From Tetrapyrgos nigripes (Eukaryota > Basidiomycota > Agaricomycetes > Agaricales > Campanellaceae): a stretch of 64,000 nucleotides of DNA. The translations under genes were made by a program, and so were the position numbers. The stretch covers positions 62,001-126,000 of the forward strand of contig JAACJM010000175.1 of the NCBI GenBank assembly GCA_013368315.1, given 5' to 3'. Below, in pieces: positions 45,985 to 58,168 of this stretch (position 1 is its first letter; the number at the start of each line of letters is the position of its first letter). The notes beneath the pieces were generated by a model. That model had not been told where the DNA came from. It searched no databases and saw only the letters and a program-made list of their open reading frames with translations.

Positions 45985-46552
45985 GGCATATCAGATAGAT
46001 GTGCTAGTACCTGCCCAAGAGACTGGTCGGTATAGTCTCCGAAATCGTGTTCGTACATACAGGAGGGATTGCCGCGGACGATCAGAGAATAGTGAAATTG
46101 CTCTCCATTTTCAACTACAGCCTTGGGGTTCGCGATGTTTGGCTCCGTATCAAGGGTCTCATTAATCTGTACTTACCACCAGCTAAAGATTCACGCAGAA
46201 GATAGGATGTTGTTCTCGGATTTTGATGATATGAGAGAGCCTGCTTGCATGGACTGATGCATGGACTGCGTCGTTGAGGATGGCCATACGAAAACGAAAT
46301 GTTGAACAATGAAATGAAGTCCTCTTCAATCCTGATACAGGGCAGCGTCAACCAGCGCATCCAATAACCTTTCCGGTTGAACCCATTACCATCATTCAGC
46401 GCATCGGCGCAAACCCAATAGGGGATCCTGCACGTGCCCATAAACGCGTCCTGTCACGCGTGACACAACGCGATTTTTCCGGAATCCGCACCACTCCGGG
46501 AGCTGTCGCTGATCACCGTCACAAGCTACCACGGGTCCACGATGGCCAAGCT
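45985..46552 (+). repeat. CpG-rich copy of a duplicated segment, upstream of the F-box gene
   Basis: Homologous to 8914-9255 plus 10904-11130. Ends at the F-box start codon region (ATGGCCAAGCT at 46542). Carries the CpGs lost in the other copy. It may be the F-box promoter region duplicated to the left compartment, or a dispersed repeat that landed beside the gene. Confidence 0.8.
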
Positions 46553-49500
46553 CCCCTCTACGACGAAGGAGAATAGTTCCTCCTCCTCTTCCTCTTCTTC
46601 TTCCACTCTCTTCCCCTCATCTTCAACAAATAATGCCCCCAAAAAACGAAAAATCACCGTCCAAACTCAGATTACTTCCATTTTCAACCCAAGGCCGTCT
46701 GGTTCGGGCAAGAAGACGTCGGAGAAGGAGGGTGGTACACGTGTAGTGATGCTGAAGAAAGGAGGCAGTAGAGCTAAACTGTCCCTGTTGCCGAGTTTAC
46801 CGCTGGATTTGTTGTTTGAGGTGTGTATGACTCTCTAGTCTCTGGTGTCTGCCCGCCTTCCTTTCCTGGTTTCGGAGTCGCTGCTGACTGACTGACGACG
46901 CAATTGTAGATTTTCGGCCATTTGATGCCTCTCGACGTGTTACACCTAGCGAGGACGAATAAGGATTTACGACGCGTTTGTATGTGTCCTTTCCCTCTCT
47001 CTCTTTTTCTTCCTCTCCTGCTCTACTCTAGGCTCACGCAGCCTACTTTGTACTTGCAGTATTGCACAAATCCGCAACGACAATATGGAAAACCGCATTT
47101 GACAACGTGTTGGGGCTACCCAGGTGTCCTAATGATATGACGCATCCTGCGTGGGCGAGTTTGGTTTTTGAGAGTACCTGTCAGGTGCGTTCGGTCTTTC
47201 CTGTCCTCCTTTTCTCTGTGCCTGTCCTCCTCCTCCTCCTTCCTTCTCTTTGCCCCATCTCTTCTCTTATCCTTATATTGCCACTACCTAACCTTACGGA
47301 TTCTCTCTGCAGAACTGTCAAGCTCAAAACGTCCGAACCGTAGATTGGTATCTCCAAGTGAGGTTATGCTCGCGTTGTGCTAAAACATGGTACGTCTTGT
47401 CCTCTAGTCCAGTCCGGTGCTTTCTACCTACCTACCTTCTTCCTACCTTCCTGTTTTCCTTCATGTCTGTCTGTCGTCTGCCATTTCTGCTTCTTTCCTC
47501 CGTCTCCTTAACCCATCTCGTATATTTCGTTTTCTTAGTCTCGTCATGGAAGAAAAAGACCAAAAAAAGATCGAGCTAGAAAAGGGAGCGATGGAGCTCA
47601 GTAAACTCGTGCAGAGTTGTGTCCCTTTTAGTGAGTGGTTTAGAGAGAAAGGTGTGTCTCTTATATTTTCCTTCTCAAGAACGTACATTTTTGACGTCTC
47701 CGTCTCCGTCTCTGCGCGGGATTGTTGATTAACAGGGAACCTGAATAATTACTGTCTCCAGTCGGTAAAGGACAAGGTCCTCGAGGAGTTTAAAAAATGC
47801 CCGAAAGAGTCGGTGGAGAGGTTGGCTGAAGAAAGGAAGGCGCAATTGAAGGAACGTTTTGAGGTGTGTTTGTATTTTCTTTTTTTCTTCTTTTTCCTTC
47901 ATGTCTTCCTCTTCGCTTCACGTCAGAGTCTCTGTTTTTGCCCCATCATGTACTAACCTTCATTTTCTTTCTTCTCATCTCCGACATGATAGCACGCCAA
48001 GCTCTGCAATGCTTGGTATGAGTCCCAGAAGAACAATCGAGCGAAGGAGCTTGAGGGTATAAGGAAGAAAAGGGAGGAAGCGTGAGCAGTAGTCTTCCTT
48101 TTCTGTCGTTTTCTGGTTTTCTGGTTTTCCGGTCTTCGTCTTTCTTCTTTCTTTCCGTCTTCTTTTTCATTTTTCATCTTCCCTTCTTTTCTCGCTTTCT
48201 GACTGGCTGACTGACGACCTTGTACATATTGCAGTATAGAGCGAAAACTCATAGGAATGGGATACGAAGCCGAATTAGATTTCCTTCAAACAACGTTGTA
48301 CACGCGGATGCACCTCCCTGACTTTCCGTTGTTTGACGAGCATCCGCTTGTTCGTCACCCCAAACCTTTGACGGAACGAAGTGCGTGTGTTTTTTTTCTT
48401 TTCTCTATTTTTCTTCTTTCTATCGCCGTGGTCTTGGTCTTGGTCTATCTCTGCCCTTACCCTGCGCCCCTCATTCTTTCCTCAACTTTATACTTTCCTG
48501 CCAAATCGTCTTGTTCCTGAACTGACGCTCCGTTTCCTACGTCCATTCTCCTTTCCCTTTATTGGTTGCAGACTGGGAAAACATCCGCCCCAAACTCCAA
48601 GAGTACATGGCCCTCGTCCGTACCGAGCGCCTCAAAGACGAACGTTCCAAAGTTCTCTGGAACCGCCGGTCCACTATTATGGATGTATGGCATTCTCTAC
48701 GTGACGGTACCGGTGAGTGGGACCAGTCTCCTGCCCCTTCCTCGCCTTGAGGCTAACATTTTGCTTGTCTAACCCAGGTTCTCCCTCTACCTTCGGTCTA
48801 GGCTTCAGTCCAGGCGAATTCCTCCCCAACACCATAGACATATGGCTATGGCCTCCCATGAAAGCTATCATCGAACAACCCAACTCAGTCATCGTTTCCG
48901 ATATCACTTTCAAAGAAGACTATCCCGACGTCGTCGACAAACTCCCAGGGTTTGTGAAATCATGGCAAGAAGAAAAGATGCAGCAGTTGGTTAGGCAATT
49001 ATATGATTCCAGGTCAAGTAAAATAACTTGGCAATGGAGAGCCAATACCAGAAACCTCGAACTCGCCCGATGCGTATTCACCTGCTCGCGTTGGCTTTTT
49101 CATAATTTATATGAAGAGTATCAGGAGGATATGTACCCCTGCATGTTCTTCCCAGAATTCTTATTCCACCCCTGTAACGCGCTGTGTACCATGTACACCA
49201 CCGACGTGGAAGATAAAGACACTATAGAGGGTGTAAACGAATACACGCCTCTCCGGACGAGATGTGAGTGGGAAGGGTTGAGGAGGAGACAGTGGTCCAC
49301 GAGGTGGTTGACCTTTGATGAAAAGGCTTCAAAGACGGTGGAGAATATTTTGGAAGCATGTGGGTTGGCGAAGGATTCGACGGTGCAAGAGGTGGAGGAG
49401 AAGGATCTGAGGGTTGTTTGTTTGAAGTGTAGTTATGGGCAGAAGATTGATGGGGAGAGGATGTTTGCGGTTATGACTTGGAGGGCGGCGGTGAGTGATT

Positions 49501-50010
49501 CCCTTTTTTCTTGTTTGTGTGAGCAAAGCCGACTCTGACGTCCGCGTTGTGCGACAGGTCCAACACTCGATGAAGAAGCACTGGGGAGACTCTCAGGTCA
49601 CTTGGCGACGTGTTGCAGACGAGGACGTTCCCATAGCCAAAGCCTTGGAAGAAAAAGAACCAGCAAGGAGGGGAGGTGACTGGGTGTTACCTCCTGAGCG
49701 ACCCTGGCGATGCACGTTCTGCCGAGACAAGTATTATTGCGAGGGATTGATGACGCTTGATGAGATGAAGAGGCATCATAGGAAGAAGTGAGTGTTTTCC
49801 TTTTTTCTTTTTCTTTTTCTTTTTTGGTTTTCGTTGCAGAATTGTACTGACTGGGATACTCTCCATAGGCACAAAGAAAACGAAGGTGTAGAGATTAAGG
49901 AGAACGTCCATTATTATCGTGGGCTGGATAAGACGCCTCGTGTGCCTTATCCTGTGAGGATGATACCTAGGGCTGTCGTGGAGGAGGAGGATGGCGAGGA
50001 GAAGACCTAG
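46542..50010 (+). CDS. F-box protein
   Basis: F-box proteins dock substrates on SCF ubiquitin ligases. ATG 46542; a serine run and KKRKITVQTQITSIF precede the F-box, LSLLPSLPLDLLFE (to the donor at 46821) continuing IFGHLMPLDVLHLARTNKDL (46911-46970). Next come the family-typical segments TIWKTAFDNVLGLPRCPNDM, HPAWASLVFE, NCQAQ and VDWYLQVRLCSRCAK. Later exons include KLCNAWYESQKNNRAKELEG, IGMGYEAELDFL and HPLVRHPKPLTER; a long exon covers 48779-49491 and the last exon ends at 50010. A zinc-finger-like tail, WRCTFCRDKYYCEG with H-x-H-R, precedes KKHKENEGVEIKENV. About ten introns with GT-AG ends. I saw no clear lesion. A common Agaricomycete F-box architecture; the substrate is unknown. Confidence 0.82.
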
Positions 50011-50385
50011 ACGATTTGAGGCGCTTAGGAGGTTTTTTGGTACTTTCTTGGAGCATGTGGTAATCTTGGTCGCTTTTTGAACGAAGACCTGGGTTTAAGC
50101 ATACCCATAGTCCTCGTTAGCCTATCCAGTAATCAATGTTCGTAACCTTATGTACTTAGTTCTACATATGTAATTGCGGAGTTTGACTGACAGATTGATT
50201 ATGACGAGCGAGATGAACAGATGACGCGGGCTGCGGTCGAGCAGCCGTAGTGACGTCATTGTTGGTTGAAAAATATAACGATCTGACCACTCTGCCCCGC
50301 CTCGCATAAAACCTCATTCCGCTTTGACGTTTTGACGCTCTTACTGTAACGACTTGTACGACCGCGACCACTTACACCATAAACT

Positions 50386-51543
50386 ATGGCTCTTGAAACG
50401 CATGTCAGAAGAGGACATCCTAGTACGTCTTACTCTCGTTTCTTCTTTTCATTGCTTTACTCAAGTACTTGGTTTGGCACGCGCAGTCACTTTTGGCCTT
50501 TTAGTCATCTTTGGTATCGTTGAGGTGAGTTTATCATCTACAGAGACTTACCCGTCTTTCTGACCGCTATACGCTGTCTGTTCTCCACTTCCACCTCTAC
50601 TACAGCTCGCCATTTCAGCCTGGCTCGTATCCCGTTTCCACGCCCGCCACGATTTCAGCTCCCTGACTGAACGAGACCGTGTCGCGTTTACCCTATTCGC
50701 ATCTTGTTGGACTGTTGTTCTTGGTTTCTTCTATGGGATACTATTCTGGCATTCTGCAGCTGGGTCAATATTGACGAGTGTGGCTTCGCATATGATTTTG
50801 TGGGTGTTTCTTCCCTGCTCTAGTCTACTCGACTCTTTCGGTTCACTGAGCTCTCAGGGAGAGGAGATGTGTCGGCCGCTCCCTCTTTAACCTTTTCATT
50901 TCTTAACTCACAATACTCACGTCTTTTGTTTCGTCTCTCCTACAGCCTCTTCCTCACATGGGTATTCTGGACGGCAGCAGCTGCGTCAATAACGGTGGAG
51001 TTGGGAGGTGGATTAGATTGCAAGTAGGTGATCGTGTCTTTGTCGGGCCTCCTGTTTTTGTTCCCCACCACTGCCGTTTATCCCCGATCTGTCCTGCTTC
51101 TTTGACTTGCGCTCCCGAAATACCCGAGAACTAATTTGCTGACTGACCTTTTGTCTCCGTCTTTAACAACAACAGTACTCAGCGCATTTTCAACTACTGC
51201 GACCAGCTTAACGCCCTTGAAGCGTTTGCTTGGATTGAGTGGTGGGTGGTCCCTTCTTTGTCTTTCCTCTTCTTCCTTCTACCCTATTCGGTTGCACTGC
51301 CTTCCAGGCTTTACACCCGACCTCATCATACTTCCGGTATACTAGACATGCATACGCAACTACTGTTTCAGATCGTCCTTGCGCTTACGCTTTAACACTG
51401 ACACTAACATAACCGCTTTGTTTCTTTTTTTTTTTTTTTTTTTGCTTTACAGGGCATTAACGACATTCGCATTCTTCTTTGTCCTTATACGCGGTGTCCA
51501 AGCCGCGAGGAGAGGAGATGGATATCGTGGTGCTCTTGCTTAA
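50386..51543 (+). CDS. MARVEL-like four-helix membrane protein (167 aa)
   Basis: Six exons fit in phase: 50386-50422, 50487-50524, 50606-50799, 50946-51023, 51176-51241 and 51453-51543 (504 nt). Four hydrophobic segments: VTFGLLVIFGIVELAISAWL, AFTLFASCWTVVLGFFYGIL, LFLTWVFWTAAAASITVE and ALTTFAFFFVLIRGV. A CDQLNALEAFAWIEW loop precedes the last, a layout typical of small fungal MARVEL-domain proteins of the plasma membrane or eisosomes. The last two exons and the 3' region were duplicated to 54778-55293. Intact. Confidence 0.8.
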
Positions 51544-52329
51544 TGAAGCCCGGGGTGTCAGTCTCGGATGGGATGTGATGGGATGAGGACGAGACTGGTG
51601 TTGGTTTTGGTTTTGGTTTTGGGGCAGGATGTTTGAAGATGACGGACGACGGATGTGTCACGACGTTGGTGTTGACGGCTATGGACATTGTTCTGACGAG
51701 AGATGTGACCTCAGGAATCGGAGTTCTCTGTGTTTTGGGATGAGAAGGGAGGTTTTTACGATGAACGACTGTATGATTGATGCACGAAGTGCAACCATGT
51801 CATGGTCCGGTTGTGGCGATGGCATATGGACTCTTAAAACCGCAGCTCTCCGCTACTAGGAGCTACATACTACTATTTTCTTCGTCCTTGACAGTTGAGC
51901 AGACTGAAAAAACATATCTACCTTTTTCTCGGGGCTTTTTTTTTCTTGTTATGTCTACTAGTGTATGAATTAGGTTCTGGAGTACACCATCACTTACATA
52001 AACGGCTTGTGTGACAAAAAATGAAGAGAAAATGAAAAAAGGTGACAGCTGCGGTGTGTTTCAAACTTTTTCGGCCAATTTACTCTTGATTCTCGATTCT
52101 TTTGTAGACTTCCGAGCTCGAGTGCTTGTCGAGGTCAGAAACCTCGTATGCTTGACGAGAAGGATTCCAAAGCCAAGATGGTCCCGACCATGTCCTGTAG
52201 TTTCCACAGCAAGACGACGTTGATAAGGAGGCCGTATCAAGTTCCGGTCAGCTCAGACCCATGAGCTAATCAGATTTGGCTTCCAGCTTCCATCTTCACG
52301 TCTTCCTTTGCATCTCCCTGTGTCCGACT
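51544..52329. other. 3' region of MARVEL gene and 5' region of adenosine kinase A
   Basis: No independent gene that I can support. GGTTTTGGTTTTGGTTTTGG is a short repeat at 51601-51622. Homologous to 55294-56181 of copy B. Confidence 0.5.
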
Positions 52330-54260
52330 ATGTCTACGTTCTCCGAATCTCAAGTTTCCGAGTCGTCCTCGTTAGACACACACGACCACACCAGCTATCA
52401 ACTGCTATGCATAGGTCATCCTCTCCTCGATATTCAAGTCCGTCATGAAGCAGAGAAGCTATTGGAGAAGTATAATCTGAAGGAAGACGACGCGATATTG
52501 GCTGGAGAGGAGCAGGAAGGGATGTAAGTGAACCATTCAACATTGCCAATGCTGGCTCAGACTAACACCTTACTATCTAAGGACAGATACGACGAGATAG
52601 CGGAACATTATCAGCCCATATTCGTCGCAGGAGGCGCAGCGCAGAATACTGCTCGAGGAGCTGCTGTACGTGGACTTATTCTATCGTTCATTCTGCGTCA
52701 TTCTTCCTGGAGCTCACTTTCTCTCTCTCTTTCGTGCTTATGATGCTTATATTTTCTTTCACGTCTACAGTACATCCTCCCTCCACACACCGTCGCTTTC
52801 ACCGGTAGTGTCGGCGACGACGACTTTGCTGAACATCTCAAAGCCGCGAATAGAAGAGAAGGCGTGTTGGACTTGTATCAGGTTAGTAAAGGAGGGAAGA
52901 CGGGTGCGTGTGCGGTTGTTGTGAATGGGAGTAATCGGTATGTCTGTCCTCGATTTGTTCTTGGTCTGTGCTTGGTCTGTTCGCTACGTCCTTCCTTTCA
53001 AAAAGGCGCATATACTCATTCTCTCTTTTTTCCCCTAATGCATGGTTTATAGATCCCTAGTCACCACCCTCCGCGCTGCGAAAGATTTGACCGGATCTCA
53101 CCTCTTTACCCTCGAACTCTCAGCGGTCATTGCAAGCATCAAGGTCCTATACATCGAGGGGTACATGTTGACACATAATCCAGAGATTGTTGTTGATTTG
53201 GCAAAGAGGTTGTATGAGATGGGAAAGGTGTGTATATGCCTTCATTCTCGACTGAGGAGATACGCCTCGTACTAATTCATTATTCACGTCTCAACGCTCA
53301 CCACGTCTAATTCTCATGCATGCCAGCTCGTAGTCCTCAACATTTCCGCGCCTTACATCCCTCGCTTTCACAATTCGGCTATTCGGAGGATTCTGCCTTA
53401 TTGCAGAATAATTATAGCGAATGAAGCGGAAGCTTTGGCTTGGGCAGAGGCAAATGGACTTGGTGTTCCTGTTTCGGGTTCTTTGGACTCTACGCGTCCA
53501 CTCGACTCGCCTTCTAATCCTGGATCTACCAACCCTAGGAGTACCCACACAAGGCATACCCTCATTCCTCAAATCGCCAAAGCAATAGCTCTTCAACCTC
53601 TCCAAAGTTCTCCTCAACCTCCTCATCACACTCTCAACCCCAACCCTATCAATCTCAGAAGAAATAGTCATAATAACTTCCGGCTCACACTCAACCACCG
53701 TCGTCTTATCCTCCTCTCCAGATAACCCACGGTTTTATCCCGTCCTTCCTCTCGACTCAGCGGCGGGACTAGTGGATACGAATGCAGCTGGGGATGCGTT
53801 CGCTGGTGGGTTTTTGGGGGCATATTTAACATTACGACACCGGAACCACGATGTCGTCGGTGGTGTTGATGGAGTCGGGCTAGGACTGGGACTGACTGAC
53901 CTGGACGAAGAGAATGCAATGGATCTGAAATGGTTAGACGACTGCATAGAAGTGGGACATCGGTTAGCGGGCATGTGCTGTGGACAGGTAAGTGTCGACT
54001 TTTTCATCATGTCCAATGTCTTTTTCCTTTGTCACGCCGTCCATAATCTTTCTTCATCATGACCATCGTCTTTTTGCCATTCATTCTCACTCTCACTATC
54101 ACCATGACCTCACTGCGCTTTCTTGAAAGTCATAAGACATGTACTGACCGGCAATCTTTAACTTTAACAGGTCGGCGGACAATACCTATGGCCGAAAGTC
54201 GATGTTCTCGGGGTCTGGGGAGTTTTACTCAGACTCTTGGTTTGGGATTGTCATCATGAT
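52330..54260 (+). pseudogene. Adenosine kinase copy A, frameshifted
   Basis: Adenosine kinase (PfkB/ribokinase family) phosphorylates adenosine to AMP. Exon 1 52330-52523 (LLCIGHPLLDIQV, with His where GNPLLDI is usual). Later exons: FVAGGAAQNTARGAA (52620-52665; substrate-binding GG-x2-QN intact), YILPPHTVAFTGSVGDDDFA (52771-52830), ACAVVVNGSNR, VLYIEGYMLT (53146-53175) and the long exon from about 53327. That exon has 2 bases fewer than copy B after NPINLR (at about 53660: CTCAGAAGAAATAG against CTCAGACAGAGAATAG). This puts the catalytic motif DTNAAGDAFAGGF (53773-53811) in another frame. The C-terminal G-run (near 54213) is one base shorter than in copy B. The protein should end at a stop at 53724, before the catalytic Asp. 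Confidence 0.82.
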
Positions 54261-54409
54261 ATCGATATATACCCGTGTAGCCTTTTGCCTTTCCCCATTG
54301 GCATCGGCGTAATGAGCGGAGTCCTGGTGAGACTCATAAAATACCCGGGAACCCCAAGTATTATATACGTGTATGCGTTGTGTTACTAGTGAGCAATGAG
54401 CATCCTACC

Positions 54410-54746
54410 TTGACCGCTCTTGACCGTCGCACTCCTTGACACCCTTTAGAGCACCTTTGTGCTATGGCAAAGGCTCTGGACCTTTATATAAAGGAGCTTC
54501 TCTTACAAAGGTACTGGACATAGTCCCAAAAACCTTCTCCAGACCCTGAGATGGGGATGTTCCAAAAAGTTTTTAACGGCATGACAGCTGGGACTAGCTT
54601 CACACTATCCTACACCTCCCTTGGAAGCTGCCATAGATAAAAGTTGATAAGATAGTGGTTATGATACTGGCAGAAACATCGGAAATGGACATCGGTTGGA
54701 TCGAGGCCTGCGATGCTTGATTGCGATGATACAGTTAGTATGTCAA
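54410..54746. other. Spacer between duplication copies
   Basis: Not part of either copy. Contains the palindrome CCTTTATATAAAGG (about 54480-54493). No coding seen. Confidence 0.45.
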
Positions 54747-54777
54747 ATTCTTTTTTGTCTCCGTCTTACAACAACAG

Positions 54778-55293
54778 TACAACGCATTTTCAACTACTGC
54801 GGCCAGCTTAACGCCCTTGAAGTGTTTGCGTGGATTGAGTGGTGAGTACTCCTCTTTTCATTTTTCTTTGTGGTTCTTTTCGGTTCTTTCCTAGTCTCCC
54901 CTAGGCAGACTCAAGCTAGCAGGCTAGCTTAATAATAAGAGTTCTTTCCCTTCCTTCTGCACTATTCGGTCGCACTGCCTTCTCCTCTTTATAGGATTTA
55001 CACATTTACACCCGACCCTCATCATACTTCCGGTATACTACCTTTATTCTTCCGCAACTGCTTTTCGGATCCCGTTCCTCTTATTTTACTGTGTTTCGTG
55101 CCACGACAGCTTACGCTTTAACGTTTAACATGACATTCTTCATAACCACTAACTGGTACAACTGATAACTGACTTTTATTCTTATTTGGTTCTTTGCTTT
55201 ACAGGGTATTAACGACACTCGCCCTCATCTTTGTCCTTATACGGTGTCCAAGCTGCGAGGAGAGGAGACGGGTACCGCGGAAGACTTGTTTAA
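54778..55293 (+). pseudogene. MARVEL gene fragment (last two exons)
   Basis: 54778-54842 matches MARVEL exon 5 but has lost two bases at its start (TACAACGC for TACTCAGCGC). 55205-55293 matches exon 6 (LTTLALIFVLI..., then ARRGDGYRG-like, TAA at 55291), lacking one codon (ATACGGTGTC for ATACGCGGTGTC). The first four exons are absent, so this is a duplication by-product, not a gene. Confidence 0.85.
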
Positions 55294-55590
55294 TGAAGCC
55301 CAGGGTGTCAGTCTCGGATGGGATGTGATGCTGGATGAGGCCGAGACTGGATTGGGTTTGGGGGCCTGGGGTAGGATGTTTGACGACGACGGCCGACAGA
55401 CGACGGATGTGCCACGGCATTGGTGCTGGTGGTTATGGACATTGTTTTGACGAGAGATGTGACCGGAGGAATCGGCTGTTTTTTGGATGAGAAGGGAGGT
55501 TTTTACGATGAACGACTGGACTGATGCACGAAGCGGCAACCATGTCATGGTCCAGTTGTGACGACTCTTAAAACCACAGCTCCTGAGTCT

Positions 55591-55770
55591 CGGGCCATCA
55601 CGGAATCCGCCAAAACATGGCCATGCATGGATCATGCTGGCCAACCATCCACAGTCACGGCCCTTACAGTTCCATGCATAATCCAAGCATGGAATACTAT
55701 GGCCAGCATATTCCATCAAGGGCCATGACTGTGGATGGTCGGCCATACTTCAGTGGATTTCGTGATGGCC
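55591..55770. mobile_element. Small inverted-repeat (MITE-like) insertion in copy B
   Basis: Absent at the matching place in copy A (near 51852). Outer arms GGCCATCACGGAATCC (55593-55608) and its near complement (55755-55770). Inner arms: CCATCCACAGTCACGGCCCTT and its near complement at about 55717-55737. Arrived after the duplication. Confidence 0.65.
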
Positions 55771-56181
55771 TCTGCCCCTAGGACCTACCGCTACATACTA
55801 CTATTTTCTTCAAATATTCTTCGTCCGTGGTGCAAGGCTGCAGCCTGCAAGCTGAGGAACATATCTACCTTTTCTTTATTTCTTGGGATTGACTACCTTT
55901 TTTTGTTGCTACTATGTCTACTAGTGTATGAACTTACAGGGCTTGTGAAAAAAAAAGCAAATGAAAAGGATTCGGAAACTGGAGAGAAACGCGTCATGTT
56001 ACCCGTGACAGCTGGCGTTTTTGTGGACCTCCCAATCAACTCCGAGTCCTTGTCGAGGTCAAAGCCCGACATGCTCGACGAGAAAGATTTCAACGTCATG
56101 ATGGTCCCGACAATGCCTCGTAATTTCCACAGCGGGACGTCGATAAGGAGGCCGTTTCCTGTCAGCTCGGGCCCTTGAGCT

Positions 56182-58100
56182 TATTTTTGCGAGCGGAGCC
56201 TGCGACGCGAGCTATTCGAGTTCCTGTGAGGCCCCCTTCCGGCCGTGTTTGGGTTTGTTTGGCGATTCTCAAAATGTGGGGATTTTGCCCGCTGTCGTAG
56301 ACGGCGAGCAGCTCGTTCATTTCTTCTCCAATCTCCCTAAAACCCTCCAAAAGTGTATATTTTTGTATCTACTATAGCCCTGTGGTCTTTTTCCGCGAAT
56401 AAAACGGTGGAGTTTTGAGTTTGAAATCCTCATGCCAGAGGAGAAGACCCTGGTCGCGTCCTCTGGACGCGTCTTAACTTGGCTTTTTCACCTTCTTCTA
56501 CACCACGAACATGCCTGCTGTATTAAGCACCCATTGCGGACACAATCACTGTCAATCCTGTCAGCGTCCTCTTCCCAGAAACGAGACTCGCCGGATCCAT
56601 TGCACAGAATACTACCGTCATCCGCCTGCGGCTGACAACGCCCAAACGACCTCTGACGACCCTGGAACATCACAACAGAATCCAACACGTCCCAGAATTT
56701 CTATCTTCATTCCCAGAAGAAAGAAATGCACAAGCTGCCATATAACCACGGCATCAGTTACTTCCTCGAGAACGGCTCGGAATACTTACGACGAATGCCG
56801 CGTCTGTCGAAAACTACCCAGGCAATGTCCATGTTGTCGGAGCTTCAAGTCGAAGAGCAGTTTCCCCTCGGAGAACGATGTCGGGAAGGATCCTAGCTGC
56901 AATAGGTGCCAGAAGAAGAAGAAGTGCCAAAGTTGTGGAAAGGCTAAACGATATAAACATTATCTTCCCGTTCGTCTCCAGAAGCAAATAGAAACTCACA
57001 GCTACACTCCCGATATTATATCCAAACTCACACACAATTGTGACACATGTCGGGAACGCTCTCTATCGTTCAATTTCACAAAGTCTACGTCTTTCGGTTG
57101 TGAAGCGTCAACAGGGAAATGATCTACTTCAGGTCCAGTTTCGGCAGCTATTGAAAAACGTGTCTACTGGTGGATTCCAGCTTTCCGACTGGGAGTTTCT
57201 TCAAACACGTTACAAGCCTAATCTCTCTCCTCAACAACAAGAAGACTTTTCTGATGCTGTCTGCCTTTTCACCACAACCGAAGTCGTCGATTACGCCAAC
57301 ATTTCTCAGCTTGCCACTCTAAATCAACCCTGTGCTCGGATAACCTGCAAGAACAATGGCCGAGGTGCTCATAAAGCATCTGCGGAAGACTGTAGTCTTG
57401 AACCGGAACTTGTGCTGGCGAAAGGCGCAAAAGTTATGGTGACCTGAAATCTATGGCAGACTAAGGGTCACTATAACTTTCTGCTCTCGACGTTTTCTAT
57501 GGCCCACTGTTTCTTGCTTTCTACAGGCCTTGTGAACGGCACTATCGGGACCGTCGTTGACATTGTCTGGAAGCCTGGTTGTGCCCGATCAGATCTTCCC
57601 CTTGCTGTCCTCGTCGAGATCCCCACGTACACAGGACCTACTCTCTGGCGATCTGAACCTCGTGAGGGCTTTCCTGAAGGCGCGCCTATCGTTCCCATTG
57701 CCGTATATAAGCAAGTTTTCGAGTTCGAGGGCCAACCGTGCAGCCGATTGCAATTACCTTTACGACTGGCATGGGCCGTTACTGTCCACAAATCTCAAGG
57801 TCTTACGATAAAGAAAGCGCAGGTTGGGCTGGGAAGGAAGGAATTTTGTGCTGGTTTGACTTTTGTTGCGTTGTCAGGAGTTACTGATATCAACGGTCTG
57901 ATGATTGTGGACAAGTTTGATTACTCGCGGGTGAAAAAGCTGGGCAGTGCTGCTTGGAATGAACGAAAAGTAGATTTTATTAGACGTTACAATGTATTTC
58001 TGTGAACCCATCTCTCAAATGCTCTAAAAACTCTCGCTGCTCAGATTGTGAAGCGAGCAATCCAACCGTGCAACGGTGTATACATGTTAGTCTACCCTCC
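56182..58100 (+). mobile_element. Helitron-derived remnant inserted in copy B
   Basis: Interrupts the homology between copies A and B. Starts TATTTTTGCGAGCGGAGCC, as at the 5' end of some basidiomycete Helitrons. Encodes a Cys-rich N-terminal segment joined to the C-terminal part of a PIF1-type helicase, without the Rep nuclease and most of the helicase, so a large internal deletion is inferred. GTTAG near 58090 could be a CTRR-like 3' end, not certain. Confidence 0.65.
56511..58005 (+). pseudogene. Helitron-type protein: Cys-rich N-terminus plus PIF1 helicase C-terminus, internally deleted
   Basis: The first part (56511 to about 57100) has many C-x2-C pairs: CGHNHCQSC, CTSCHI, CRVCRKLPRQCPCC, CNRCQKKKKCQSC. 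A frame change at about 57100 leads to helicase sequence (57115-57447: FRQLLKNVSTGGFQLSDWEF; NISQLATLNQPCARI; LAKGAKVMVT). After a TGA at 57445 (arginine expected) and an intron ending CTACAG (57526), it continues GLVNGTIGTVVDIVW, LAWAVTVHKSQGLT (57767-57808) and TFVALSGV, the conserved last motifs of PIF1/RRM3-like helicases. Stop at 58003. Walker A and B motifs are absent. Not functional. Confidence 0.8.
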
Positions 58101-58168
58101 GTGCGAATTCGAAGTCCAACTTCTTCCACCTGCACGTCTGCCCTTGCATCTTCCTACGCCCGACTAGT

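Larger units (their letters stand above)
51147..54409 (+). repeat. Tandem segmental duplication, copy A
   Basis: From TTTGTCTCCGTCTT (51147), upstream of MARVEL exon 5, to GAGCAATGAGCAT (about 54409). The same order recurs in 54747-60303: MARVEL exons 5-6, 3' region, adenosine kinase. Identity is high in both exons and introns, with scattered substitutions and indels. Confidence 0.85.

Noticed and set aside
46115..46441. Minus-strand frame in the duplicated segment as a conserved protein
   Set aside because: The similar frame in the decayed copy (10823-11026) matches only over the aligned DNA and diverges with it; no coding-type conservation.
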